The notes beneath the pieces were generated by a model, which had not been told where the DNA came from, searched no databases, and was given only the letters and a program-made list of their open reading frames with translations. Below are positions 1-6,253 of a DNA stretch of 40,100 bases, piece after piece. Source of the DNA: a virus; the IMG/VR virus record IMGVR_UViG_3300037847_006595, positions 1 through 40,100 of that record, one strand, 5' to 3'. Position numbers and translations under genes: made by a program. Position 1 is the first letter of the stretch. The number at the start of each line of letters is the position of its first letter.

Positions 1-2
1 TA

Positions 3-1166
3 TATAACCCCTTCAAACAGTATTTTGTCACAGGTAAAACGTGTAGGAAGAATTCTAATTTATTTAAGTATAATACTTATAAAACCATATTTGAGTTATT
101 AGATGACTTAAGTAGTAGAAAAATTACAGGACATGATGCAATTGCTGCTGTAAATGGTTTTCTTATGGCTACTTGTGATAGTGTTAAAGAACAAGAATTA
201 GTTTTAAGTATTATTGATAAAGATCTTAAAATTAGAGCAGGAGATAAAGTTATTAATAAAGCAGTTCCTGGTTTAATTCCTACATTTTCAGTTGCATTGG
301 CTCAAGAATATAAAGGTAAATGTGATTGGGATGATAGATGGTATGCTTCAAGAAAATTAGATGGAGTTAGATGTTTGGCTGTGGTAGATCAAAATGGAGA
401 TTGTACATTATATTCTAGAATGGGTAAAGAATTAACTACCTTAAATAGAGTAAAAGAAGCTATTGAAAACACAGGTATTGTTAATTATGTTTTTGATGGT
501 GAAATATGTTTAATGGATGAAAATGGTAATGAAGATTTTCAGGGTGTTATGAAACAACTTAGACGTAAAGATCATCAAATTGAAAATCCTATATTTATGA
601 TATTTGATATGATTCATAGATGGGAGTTTAATCAAAAGAAAGGTGATACCCCATTAACTGAAAGGTTACGTGCTTTAAGAGCTTGGCAAGGTGGTAGGTT
701 TACAGATACATCAGTATTACGTTATGTAGATCAATTCCAAATAAATGATGATGATCATTTTGAAACATGGAATAAATTATCAGCTGAAAAAGGTTGGGAA
801 GGATTTATGTTACGTAAAAATGTAGGTTATGAAGGTAAACGTAGTAAAAACCTAGTTAAAGTTAAAAAATTCCATGATGCTGAGTATGAAGTATTAGGTT
901 GGGATGTTGATACACATGAAGTAGTTAGAGATGGTAAATCAGAATCTATGACTATGTTATCACAAGTGTGGATTGAGCACAAAGGTTATTTAGTAAAAGT
1001 AGGTAGTGGATTTACTCAAGAGCAGCGTTTGCAATATATGGATGGTTCTATTGTAGGAAAAACAATAACTGTACAATATTTTGAGGAAACTGCAAATCAA
1101 GAAGGTGGAATAAGTTTAAGATTCCCTACAGTAAAAATAATACACGGAGAAAAAAGAGAATTATGA
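3..1166 (+). CDS. ATP-dependent DNA ligase (5'-truncated by window edge)
   Basis: Joins nicked DNA during phage replication and repair using ATP. The frame is open from base 3, so the first visible Met (base 165) is internal: the 54 residues before it read as continuous ligase N-domain (FKQYFVTGKTCRKN). The adenylation motif I is RKLDG, with the nucleotidyl lysine at visible residue 118. Motif III is FDGEI, IIIa is FMIFDM, IV is EGFML and V is LVKVKK, in the right order and spacing, followed by an OB-fold tail with VKVGSGF. About 387 residues are visible, and the true start lies upstream of the window. The stop overlaps the next small gene (ATGA). It belongs with the early replication genes. 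Family assignment is firm. Whether it is closer to T4 gp30 or to smaller phage ligases cannot be decided without the missing N-terminus. Confidence 0.95.
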   Translation, partial: YNPFKQYFVTGKTCRKNSNLFKYNTYKTIFELLDDLSSRKITGHDAIAAVNGFLMATCDSVKEQELVLSIIDKDLKIRAGDKVINKAVPGLIPTFSVALAQEYKGKCDWDDRWYASRKLDGVRCLAVVDQNGDCTLYSRMGKELTTLNRVKEAIENTGIVNYVFDGEICLMDENGNEDFQGVMKQLRRKDHQIENPIFMIFDMIHRWEFNQKKGDTPLTERLRALRAWQGGRFTDTSVLRYVDQFQINDDDHFETWNKLSAEKGWEGFMLRKNVGYEGKRSKNLVKVKKFHDAEYEVLGWDVDTHEVVRDGKSESMTMLSQVWIEHKGYLVKVGSGFTQEQRLQYMDGSIVGKTITVQYFEETANQEGGISLRFPTVKIIHGEKREL

Positions 1167-1333
1167 TAGAATTTTTAAAACATTTATTTGGATTTTGTGG
1201 TGAACATTGGCACCCAAATGTATTTACTTTAGCAGCTTCAGTTCCAATTATTGGACCAGCTATTTATTATGTTAAATGTAAATGTGGAGGTTGGTTTAAA
1301 CATAAAAAGAATTGTAAACATAATGAAAAATAA
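1163..1333 (+). CDS. Small Cys/His-containing protein, 56 aa
   Basis: The start ATG overlaps the ligase stop (ATGA) and the end overlaps the next start (ATGAAAAATAA), so it fits the translational coupling used throughout the window. The protein has a hydrophobic middle (residues about 21-36, FTLAASVPIIGPAIYYV) followed by a CKCGGW segment and a basic, His-rich tail (FKHKKNCKHNEK). The Cys/His pairs could bind a metal. The hydrophobic stretch is borderline for a membrane segment. I do not recognise the family. The main support for a real gene is that it fills the gap between two genes exactly and has phage-like codon use. Confidence 0.65.
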   Translation: MIEFLKHLFGFCGEHWHPNVFTLAASVPIIGPAIYYVKCKCGGWFKHKKNCKHNEK

Positions 1334-1799
1334 AGTATTAGATTATATTAAAAATGTATTAGAAGTACCAAGAGATGAATATAATGGTATGCCTGTTTGT
1401 CCTTTTGCTAAACAAGAAAGAGAAACTGATAATATTTACATAGATAATATAACTACTAAAAATGATTTTATTATTTGCATGCATAAATTTATTAAATCAG
1501 GTAAAAATTCAGCTGTGTTTATTCAAGAACATGCTGAAATGGATGAAAGGGATACTAAACGTTATCAACATTTTTTAAATAAAGTATTAGAAGCATCAGA
1601 TCAAAGTAATTGGAAAGCATTATGTATTAATCCTAATGATAAATTAGAAGTGGATGGTTTTAATGCTAGAGCATTAGCTCCTTGTTTTTTAGTTTTGATA
1701 AATAATTTAGAGGACATAAATTCAGCTCATAAAACTATTTTAAATACTAAATACTTTGATAAAATGGATGGTAAATATAAAAAATATTTAGGTGTATGA
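1323..1799 (+). CDS. Conserved-looking hypothetical protein, 158 aa
   Basis: I chose ATG at 1323 because it overlaps the preceding small gene's stop. The longer in-frame extension back to 1251 would run inside that gene. The protein starts MKNKVLDYIKN, has GMPVCPFA near residue 27 and ends KKYLGV. It is soluble, mixed alpha/beta in appearance, with no membrane segment and no nucleotide-binding motif. The CPFA segment and two later cysteines do not form an obvious zinc site. Its stop overlaps the methylglyoxal synthase start by four bases, so the two are probably co-translated. The function is unknown, and I do not recognise a family. Confidence 0.8.
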   Translation: MKNKVLDYIKNVLEVPRDEYNGMPVCPFAKQERETDNIYIDNITTKNDFIICMHKFIKSGKNSAVFIQEHAEMDERDTKRYQHFLNKVLEASDQSNWKALCINPNDKLEVDGFNARALAPCFLVLINNLEDINSAHKTILNTKYFDKMDGKYKKYLGV

Positions 1800-2167
1800 A
1801 ATTAGCTGTAATTGCACATGATGGTAAGAAAGCAGATATGGTTTCTTTTGTAATGAAACGAATGAATTTCTTTAAAAGAGATGATGTTGAATTAGTTGGA
1901 ACAGGTACAACAGGTACTATGATTCAACATGCAGGATTAAAAGTTGACTTAGTTGCATCTGGACCATTGGGTGGTGATGCTCAAATTGGTGCTATGGTAA
2001 CTGAAGGTGAAATTGATGGTGTTATATTTTTTAGGGATCCTTTAGATAAACACCCTCATGATGTTGATATTAGTATGTTGTTGAGATTATGTGATGTGCA
2101 TGATATTCCTTTAGCAACTAATTATAAATCAGCTCATATAATGATTAAATATTTTAAAAATAAATAA
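1796..2167 (+). CDS. mgsA: Methylglyoxal synthase
   Basis: Converts dihydroxyacetone phosphate to methylglyoxal and inorganic phosphate, a bypass of lower glycolysis. The 123-residue protein carries the family signature almost intact: IAHD at residues 6-9, the phosphate-binding GTGTTG at 35-40, SGPLGGD at 55-61, FFRDPL at 78-83 and HPHDVD at 86-91. D61, D81, H88 and D91 align with the E. coli catalytic residues D71, D91, H98 and D101 at a constant offset of ten (E. coli numbering from memory). It is shorter than the roughly 150-residue cellular enzymes, mainly because both ends are trimmed. It is coupled to its neighbours by ATGA upstream and TAATG downstream. It is a metabolic gene with no obvious role in DNA work, so it probably redirects host carbon or phosphate. 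The assignment is strong; activity is untested. Confidence 0.93.
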   Translation: MKLAVIAHDGKKADMVSFVMKRMNFFKRDDVELVGTGTTGTMIQHAGLKVDLVASGPLGGDAQIGAMVTEGEIDGVIFFRDPLDKHPHDVDISMLLRLCDVHDIPLATNYKSAHIMIKYFKNK

Positions 2168-2619
2168 TGAAAGTACCCAAAAAGCCAAGTGGTAGGCGAG
2201 CAATGCCTTTTTATTGGTGGAGACGTTTTAGATCACATAAAAATTTACCTTATAAAGCAAGATTACTAGATAAAATTACAAATGGTGATTTTGATCCAAC
2301 CCCATTTTTTCAAGAAGCAGAGTGGGAATTACATTGGATGAAAGAAGAACAAGATGATTTTAGAGATAATTATAAAGGTAATTTAGATGAAATAGAACAA
2401 GATATTCGTTATCTTGAAATTGAATTAAGAGCTAGAAAACGTTATAATAAGTTGTATGAAGATGGGATGAAGGATGAAGCTGATAGAATGGATAGACTAG
2501 TTAATAATTTCAGTAAACATTTTAAAGTTAATAGAAGTAAAATGCATGATATTGTTTATAGTTTTGATGGTACTATTTTAGAATTATATAGATTTATGCA
2601 AAAGGATTTGGCTACCTGA
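2167..2619 (+). CDS. Hypothetical basic/helical protein, 150 aa
   Basis: Starts in a TAATG overlap with mgsA. The N-terminus is basic and aromatic (KKPSGRRAMPFYWWRRFRSHK). It is followed by a long, charged, probably helical region rich in Glu, Asp and Arg (residues about 45-120), with heptad-like spacing that could form a coiled coil. There is no signal peptide or membrane segment. The first host-type promoter of the window overlaps the last codons, so this gene ends the ligase-mgsA transcription unit. The family is not recognised. Confidence 0.8.
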   Translation: MKVPKKPSGRRAMPFYWWRRFRSHKNLPYKARLLDKITNGDFDPTPFFQEAEWELHWMKEEQDDFRDNYKGNLDEIEQDIRYLEIELRARKRYNKLYEDGMKDEADRMDRLVNNFSKHFKVNRSKMHDIVYSFDGTILELYRFMQKDLAT

Positions 2620-2638
2620 AATAGGGTTCGTATGTTTA
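2607..2638 (+). promoter_or_regulatory. Host-type promoter P1 (TTTG-N20-TATGTTTA)
   Basis: TTTG at 2607-2610 and TATGTTTA at 2631-2638 are separated by exactly 20 bases, and the spacer ends AGGGTTCG as in the sister sites. It resembles the Bacteroidota -33/-7 promoter (TTTG, TAnnTTTG). It overlaps the end of the upstream gene and reads into the 54-residue gene at 2657. Confidence 0.75.
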
Positions 2639-2656
2639 CATTGTAAAATTAAGGTT

Positions 2657-2821
2657 ATGATAAAAGTAAATGATTTAGTAAGTGTTTTTCAGTTTGGAAC
2701 TGATACATTCAAAGTTAAAAGAATTCAAGGTAATAATGTTTTAATTCAGGGTGCTAATAAAGCAACTACTACAGTTCATATTGATGATTGCATGAAGAAA
2801 ACATTTAGAGTAATTGCGTAA
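2657..2821 (+). CDS. Hypothetical small protein, 54 aa
   Basis: Short gene between two near-identical promoters, with the start context TTAAGGTTATG shared by many genes here. The product (MIKVNDLVSVFQFG to KTFRVIA) has alternating hydrophobic residues, as in a small beta-barrel of the SH3 or KOW type, with a turn at GNN and another at GANK. That fold is only a guess from pattern. It has no membrane segment. As the first gene after P1 it may be a host-takeover micro-protein. Confidence 0.75.
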   Translation: MIKVNDLVSVFQFGTDTFKVKRIQGNNVLIQGANKATTTVHIDDCMKKTFRVIA

Positions 2822-2824
2822 ATA

Positions 2825-2856
2825 TTTGGCTACCTGAGATAGGGTTCGTATATTTA
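2825..2856 (+). promoter_or_regulatory. Host-type promoter P2 (TTTG-N20-TATATTTA)
   Basis: TTTG at 2825-2828 and TATATTTA at 2849-2856 with a 20-base spacer. The whole 32-base element differs from P1 at only a couple of positions, including the spacer, so the two are recent duplicates or under common constraint. It drives the gene cluster from 2891. Confidence 0.8.
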
Positions 2857-2890
2857 CCATGTTAATAAGTTAAAAAATAAAATAAAGGTT

Positions 2891-3160
2891 ATGATGAATA
2901 AAGAAATGATTAATGAATTGGTTGGTTATGAAGGTAAGCAGTTTAGTGATAACTTTAGTAATACAAATAGTAGTTTGTGTTTAAAAGTTGATGCTGAGAA
3001 CGACACTGTGTATTACCAGGAGTGTTATAGTCAGTATGGTAATTTTACTGGTAAGAATATTAAGGGTGAAAAACGTACTGATGAGCTTCGTCACCCACGT
3101 ACAGGTCTTAAAACAATGACCTTGCACCAATTTTATGGTGCTGCAATTGGTTGGATTTAA
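2891..3160 (+). CDS. Hypothetical protein, 89 aa
   Basis: First gene after P2, preceded by AATAAAGGTTATG. Two adjacent ATGs give the same product with or without one Met. The middle looks like antiparallel beta strands (SSLCLKVDAENDTVYYQECY), followed by a basic segment and a C-terminal TLHQFYGAAIGWI helix. It has three cysteines and no recognisable zinc motif or membrane segment. The family is not recognised. Expression early in infection is inferred from the promoter. Confidence 0.8.
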   Translation: MMNKEMINELVGYEGKQFSDNFSNTNSSLCLKVDAENDTVYYQECYSQYGNFTGKNIKGEKRTDELRHPRTGLKTMTLHQFYGAAIGWI

Positions 3161-3173
3161 TTAAATGGAAGTT

Positions 3174-3269
3174 ATGTTAGAAGTAAATATTATAGAAGTT
3201 ATTAATTTAATACTAGTTAGTATTATATTAGGAATGGTAGTTGGAAGTGGAATAAGTTTTAAAAAATAA
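3174..3269 (+). CDS. Micro membrane protein, 31 aa
   Basis: A single predicted membrane helix (residues about 5-26, NIIEVINLILVSIILGMVVG) followed by a short basic end (SFKK). ATG at 3174 is preferred over an in-frame ATG at 3165 because it carries the standard AAGTTATG context. The stop is five bases before the next gene's start in the same context. It is too short for family assignment; placement and the shared start signal are the evidence. Confidence 0.55.
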   Translation: MLEVNIIEVINLILVSIILGMVVGSGISFKK

Positions 3270-3273
3270 AGTT

Positions 3274-3600
3274 ATGTCTAAGTTTACAAGTTGTTTAAAT
3301 AAAGGATTCCAAATGGAATTTGAAAATGGATTTAGAATCTCTGTTCAGTGGGGTATAGGTAATTACTGTGCTGTTAGAGAAATAGATGCATATGGTACTC
3401 CTCCAAAACAAGATTACTGGGATTCAACAAGTGCTGAAATTGCTGTATTTGATGGTGATATGAGGTTTATTGATATTAGAAAAGATGATCAAGTTGCTGG
3501 ATGGTTGTCAACTGACACTGTAGCCAAAGTAATTGCTATTGTAAGTTCAGCTAAAACTGCAAATGAAATAAGTAAAAAATGTCAAGCACTTAATCTATAA
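3274..3600 (+). CDS. Hypothetical protein, 108 aa
   Basis: Preceded by AATAAAGTTATG. The N-terminal two thirds looks like a small beta-sheet domain with aromatic residues (FRISVQWGIGNYCAVREIDAY; YWDSTSAEIAVFD). The last third is helical (STDTVAKVIAIVSSAKTANEISKK). There is no signal peptide or catalytic motif that I can identify. It sits in the P2 transcription unit with genes 2891 and 3603. Function unknown. Confidence 0.8.
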   Translation: MSKFTSCLNKGFQMEFENGFRISVQWGIGNYCAVREIDAYGTPPKQDYWDSTSAEIAVFDGDMRFIDIRKDDQVAGWLSTDTVAKVIAIVSSAKTANEISKKCQALNL

Positions 3601-3602
3601 AA

Positions 3603-3818
3603 ATGGCTAAATACCAAGATTTAAATAAGGAAATGCTTCGTATGATGACTGTAACTGAAAGGTTTAATTACATAGCATATAAAAAGCGAATGGCAATGGA
3701 GTTAAAAAAGGATCCTAGAACCAAACAATGGGTAGATGAGGATAATAATGAGTGGGATAGGTGGAATGATGGTAGTGATAATTCCAGCGGTGATGGAGAA
3801 GATTCAAATGAGTATTAA
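3603..3818 (+). CDS. Hypothetical protein with acidic tail, 71 aa
   Basis: Follows the previous stop by two bases. The N-terminal half is helical and basic (MLRMMTVTERFNYIAYKKRMAMELKK). The C-terminal 27 residues are Asp, Asn, Ser and Gly rich and almost certainly disordered (DEDNNEWDRWNDGSDNSSGD). Such acidic tails occur in phage DNA-mimic and host-binding micro-proteins, but nothing here proves that role. Confidence 0.75.
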   Translation: MAKYQDLNKEMLRMMTVTERFNYIAYKKRMAMELKKDPRTKQWVDEDNNEWDRWNDGSDNSSGDGEDSNEY

Positions 3819-3834
3819 TTAAAATTACCTAACG

Positions 3835-3996
3835 ATGACTGAAGGTTTATTGGGTCTTATTGGTGTTATTGTGTTATTTATTTTAACATTTGTGTGGTGT
3901 GTAGCGGAGGAGTATTTTAAGAAAAAATCCAAACGCAAGTATGACAAACAAATGGCCAAGTATGACACGTGGAAGAAATGGACTAATAGTATATGA
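3835..3996 (+). CDS. Small membrane protein, 53 aa
   Basis: MTEGLLG start, one membrane helix (about residues 5-24, LLGLIGVIVLFILTFVWCVA), then a highly basic cytoplasmic-type tail (EEYFKKKSKRKYDKQ). By the positive-inside rule the tail would be in the cytoplasm. The upstream context is ACCTAACGATG, without the usual AAGTT. Codon choice (GCG, GTG, ACG) begins to differ from genes to the left, marking the left end of a stretch with unusual composition. The family is unknown. Confidence 0.65.
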   Translation: MTEGLLGLIGVIVLFILTFVWCVAEEYFKKKSKRKYDKQMAKYDTWKKWTNSI

Positions 3997-4144
3997 ACAA
4001 CTAGTGAGGGGGAATATAAACCAAAACACACCCCATGTTAACCCCTTTATTCCGCGCCTCCAACCCTTACCTATAGGAACGAGTATATATTACGAACCGC
4101 AAAGTAAACGCGTTGTTCGCGACTATTCACAAAGGCATGTGTAA
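3962..4144 (+). CDS. Doubtful small ORF, 60 aa, overlapping the membrane protein
   Basis: Starts inside the preceding gene in another frame (an earlier in-frame ATG at 3941 gives 67 residues). The product is Pro, Arg and Tyr rich (NPFIPRLQPLPIGTSIYYEP) and ends QRHV just before promoter P3, the same arrangement as other genes that end next to a promoter. Against it, the codon use (CGC, CCC, CTC) is unlike the phage average and there is no start signal. It may be a real micro-gene in the unusual-composition stretch or chance. Confidence 0.3.
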   Translation: MTRGRNGLIVYEQLVRGNINQNTPHVNPFIPRLQPLPIGTSIYYEPQSKRVVRDYSQRHV

Positions 4145-4149
4145 AATGG

Positions 4150-4181
4150 CTTGGAATTTGAAAAAAGGGTTTGTATATTTA
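4150..4181 (+). promoter_or_regulatory. Host-type promoter P3 (CTTG-N20-TATATTTA)
   Basis: CTTG at 4150-4153 (one change from TTTG), a 20-base spacer ending AGGGTTTG, and TATATTTA at 4174-4181. It points into a region with no convincing long gene but with a strong hairpin, so it may drive a noncoding transcript. Confidence 0.6.
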
Positions 4182-4189
4182 AGTAAGAT

Positions 4190-4327
4190 ATGGTAAAGTC
4201 GCGTGTAGGTGCGGTGGAGTGGGTGATTGCGTGTTATGAGCATGCATTGGTGGTACAGAATACGACGGTAGGGAGGTATACACCAGTACCTAAGCCGTAC
4301 CGCTTACCTTACTATAAGTTATTGTAG
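4190..4327 (+). CDS. Possible micro-ORF, 45 aa, directly after P3
   Basis: ATG lies nine bases after the -7 element, so a transcript would be nearly leaderless. The product begins MVKSRVGAVEWVIACYEHAL and ends KPYRLPYYKLL. Codon use is G-rich (GTG, GCG, ACG, GAG), unlike neighbouring genes. There is no AAGTT start context. It is plausible as a host-takeover micro-protein, but the stretch could equally be the 5' part of a noncoding RNA. Confidence 0.3.
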   Translation: MVKSRVGAVEWVIACYEHALVVQNTTVGRYTPVPKPYRLPYYKLL

Positions 4328-4685
4328 TATTATTTATTTATTATTTATGTAGTACCTTGTGTAGGGGTGGTTAGTACTTTGTACGTAACTATCCCTACCG
4401 TTGTTGGTACTGGATAATATATTCTCACCGCTATATCCCTTACACATGCATATAATATTTTTGCCGCCGTACCGCGTACGCACGTAATAATTACCCACGG
4501 ATAGCCGCCGTCCATCGGGCGTGTATATGCGCAAAAAAAGTTTTAGCTGTCTTTATGGTTCGAAAACGATCTTAAATCATCGATTGTATATAAGGATATA
4601 TATGGGTAAAGGGATTAAAATTTATGATATGTGGATTCTTTTTTTTAAAAAAATTTTGATTATCGACAAAATATATACGGAGATA
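4328..4685 (+). other. Intergenic stretch without a convincing gene
   Basis: About 360 bases between the micro-ORF and promoter P4. It holds the 4351-4411 hairpin, a smaller CGTAC-CGC-GTACG hairpin at 4468-4480, the self-complementary GTAATAATTAC at 4484-4494, and T8A7 at about 4639-4653. Up to about 4530 it is clearly richer in G and C than the flanking genes. A 38-codon + strand frame at 4602 runs through promoter P4 and is discounted. A 66-codon minus-strand frame at 4334-4534 opens with TTG and is also discounted. Confidence 0.6.
4351..4411 (+). ncRNA. Strong nested hairpin, candidate structured RNA
   Basis: Bases 4361-4377 pair with 4381-4398 over 17 base pairs with a TTT loop and one bulged G (4385). 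The flanking AGTACC (4351-4356) and GGTACT (4406-4411) form an outer six-pair stem. Two pairs (4367-4392, 4369-4390) are G-U in the + transcript but would be C-A mismatches in the other strand's transcript, so the fold favours a + strand RNA. Promoter P3 lies 170 bases upstream. No run of T follows the stem, so it is not a simple terminator. No known RNA family is recognised. Confidence 0.5.
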
Positions 4686-4717
4686 TTTGGAGAAGCGAGG
4701 GAGGGTTCGTATATTTA
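4686..4717 (+). promoter_or_regulatory. Host-type promoter P4 (TTTG-N20-TATATTTA)
   Basis: TTTG at 4686-4689 and TATATTTA at 4710-4717 with a 20-base spacer ending GAGGGTTCG. It fixes the start of the next gene at 4738, 20 bases downstream. Confidence 0.8.
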
Positions 4718-4737
4718 GGTATATTAAAATTAAAGTT

Positions 4738-4947
4738 ATGACAATCGAACAATTTAAAGAAAAACACAATGAGTGGGGTTATCCAGATACAAATAATGTA
4801 TTAATGAGAATAGCTTCAAATTTATCAGATTTACACATCGAAAAAACATTTTTTACAGATGAAGAAATGGATCAAAAATTAAATGCACTCAAAAAATATA
4901 TATTTGATTATCAAGAAGTTTTAAGAAAAGAAAAAGAAAATGTGTAA
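4738..4947 (+). CDS. Hypothetical helical protein, 69 aa
   Basis: ATG at 4738 is chosen because it follows P4 and has the AATTAAAGTTATG context; a longer reading from 4687 would start inside the promoter. The protein begins MTIEQFKEKHNEWG and is predicted mostly alpha-helical and charged. Its C-terminal half (DEEMDQKLNALKKYIFDYQEVLRKEKENV) looks like a coiled coil. Small acidic/basic helical proteins of this size are typical early phage products. No family is recognised. Confidence 0.8.
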   Translation: MTIEQFKEKHNEWGYPDTNNVLMRIASNLSDLHIEKTFFTDEEMDQKLNALKKYIFDYQEVLRKEKENV

Positions 4948-4951
4948 AATA

Positions 4952-4983
4952 TTTGGTTCCCCAAGAGAGGGTTCGTATATTCA
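4952..4983 (+). promoter_or_regulatory. Host-type promoter P5 (TTTG-N20-TATATTCA)
   Basis: TTTG at 4952-4955 and TATATTCA at 4976-4983, spacer 20 bases with CCCC and GAGAGGGTTCG. It lies directly after the upstream stop and serves the DUF932 gene. Confidence 0.8.
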
Positions 4984-5016
4984 CCACATAATAATTAATA
5001 AATAAAAATCAAGGTT

Positions 5017-5832
5017 ATGCTAAACGAAGAAACATTACAAACAGCAAAGTATTTAAGTAAAGAAAATATTAAATCACTTGCACCAGCAGTATTTGCTAAA
5101 ACACCTAGTAGTGAGGTGTCAAAACACTATACTCATATTCCAACAGAAAGAGTTATTGATGATATGGAGTTATTGGGTTGGAAAGTTATTGAAGCTAAGG
5201 AAGTAAAAGCAAGAAAAAAATCAACTAGAGGTTTTCAAAAGCACTTATTAGTGTTTAGAAATGATGAAGTTGTTATTAATGGTAAAGATGGTGATACAGT
5301 TTTTCCACAAATATTAATGACTAATTCTCATGATGGTAAAAATGCTTTTAATTTTGAAGCAGGTTTATATAGATTAGTTTGTTCTAATGGATTGGTAATT
5401 GCCGATACAAGATTTGAGTCAGTTAAAATGAGACATATGGGTTATTCATTTGATGATTTACAAGTTAAAATCAAAGAAATGGTTGAAAATCTTCCATTAA
5501 CAGTTGAATCAATGAATAAAATGAAAGCTACAGAGTTAGAGCAAAAACAAATTTTAGATTTTGCTAAAGAAGCTTTAAATACTAGATTTAATGAGAATGA
5601 ATTAAATAGAATTAAAATAGATATGGATGAATTCATCAAACCAGTTAGAAAAGAAGATGAAGGAAAAGATCTATGGTCAGTATTTAATGTAGTTCAAGAG
5701 AAAATTATTGATGGAGATTTTGAATATATTGCAGGTGGTAAGCTTAGAAAAGCTAGAGAAATTAAAAATTTCAAGCAAGATATGAAAATAAATAAAGAGT
5801 TATTTAATGTTGCTTTAGAGTATGCCTCATAA
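5017..5832 (+). CDS. DUF932 family protein
   Basis: The 271-residue protein matches the DUF932 (YfjQ/YubP-like) pattern found on phages, plasmids and integrated elements. It has an N-terminal TERVIDDMELLGWKV segment, the KSTRGFQKHLLVFRN strand region (residues about 69-83), the hallmark FEAGLYRLVCSNGLVIAD (about 113-130), then a long helical C-terminal half. Its biochemical role is not established. It has the AATCAAGGTTATG start context and its own promoter P5. It overlaps the nucleotidyltransferase gene by 11 bases, so the two may be co-expressed. Confidence 0.85.
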   Translation: MLNEETLQTAKYLSKENIKSLAPAVFAKTPSSEVSKHYTHIPTERVIDDMELLGWKVIEAKEVKARKKSTRGFQKHLLVFRNDEVVINGKDGDTVFPQILMTNSHDGKNAFNFEAGLYRLVCSNGLVIADTRFESVKMRHMGYSFDDLQVKIKEMVENLPLTVESMNKMKATELEQKQILDFAKEALNTRFNENELNRIKIDMDEFIKPVRKEDEGKDLWSVFNVVQEKIIDGDFEYIAGGKLRKAREIKNFKQDMKINKELFNVALEYAS

Positions 5833-6229
5833 GAATATAGTTTGGATAAATGGATGTTTTGATGTGCTCCACATGGGGCATATCAAACTCTTCCAAAGAG
5901 CAAGACAAATGGGTCTTCCGGTGATAGTGGGGATAGATACGGATGATAGAATTCAGTCGATGAAGGGAAAGGACCGTCCTATAAATAACTTACAACATAG
6001 GGTAGAATTTTTAAAAGCTATTAAATATATAGATGCGGTAGTATCTTTTTCAACGGATGATGAATTAATTGAAATAATTAAAGAACATTCCCCAAGATAT
6101 ATGTTAATTGGTGATGACTATAAAGATAAGAAGATAATAGGTAGTGAATTCATCAAGGAAATAATATATGTAAAGAGATATGGTGATCTAAGTTCTTCGG
6201 ATATTATAAACGGAGCCCACAACTCGTGA
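5822..6229 (+). CDS. Cytidylyltransferase-like nucleotidyltransferase (HldE C-terminal/TagD type)
   Basis: A 135-residue, single-domain nucleotidyltransferase that transfers a nucleotide to a sugar or alcohol phosphate. The opening NGCFDVLHMGH (residues 10-20) holds the HxGH catalytic motif. MKGKDRPINNLQHRVEFL (about 47-64) and LIGDDYKDKKIIGSE (95-109) are typical of the heptose-1-phosphate adenylyltransferase domain, and LSSSDII near the end supplies the ISSTxxI nucleotide loop. Sequence alone does not settle whether it uses ATP or CTP, or the acceptor. It could feed modified sugars for surface or DNA decoration. The late-type motif begins right at its stop, so it ends the early unit. Confidence 0.85.
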   Translation: MPHKNIVWINGCFDVLHMGHIKLFQRARQMGLPVIVGIDTDDRIQSMKGKDRPINNLQHRVEFLKAIKYIDAVVSFSTDDELIEIIKEHSPRYMLIGDDYKDKKIIGSEFIKEIIYVKRYGDLSSSDIINGAHNS

Positions 6230-6238
6230 TATTTATAA
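6230..6238 (+). promoter_or_regulatory. Putative late promoter (TATTTATAA)
   Basis: TATTTATAA starts directly after the preceding TGA and lies 15 bases before the 6254 start. The same element at the same distance precedes genes at 10625 and 34078. Confidence 0.65.
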
Positions 6239-6253
6239 TAAAATAATTCCAGT

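Noticed and set aside
4334-4534. 66-codon frame on the minus strand in the odd-composition stretch
   Set aside because: It opens with TTG, has no start context or promoter on that strand, and its length is plausible by chance in GC-richer DNA. The hairpin it crosses is better explained as + strand RNA.
4602-4718. 38-codon + strand frame ending at the P4 promoter
   Set aside because: It runs through the whole promoter and has no start signal.
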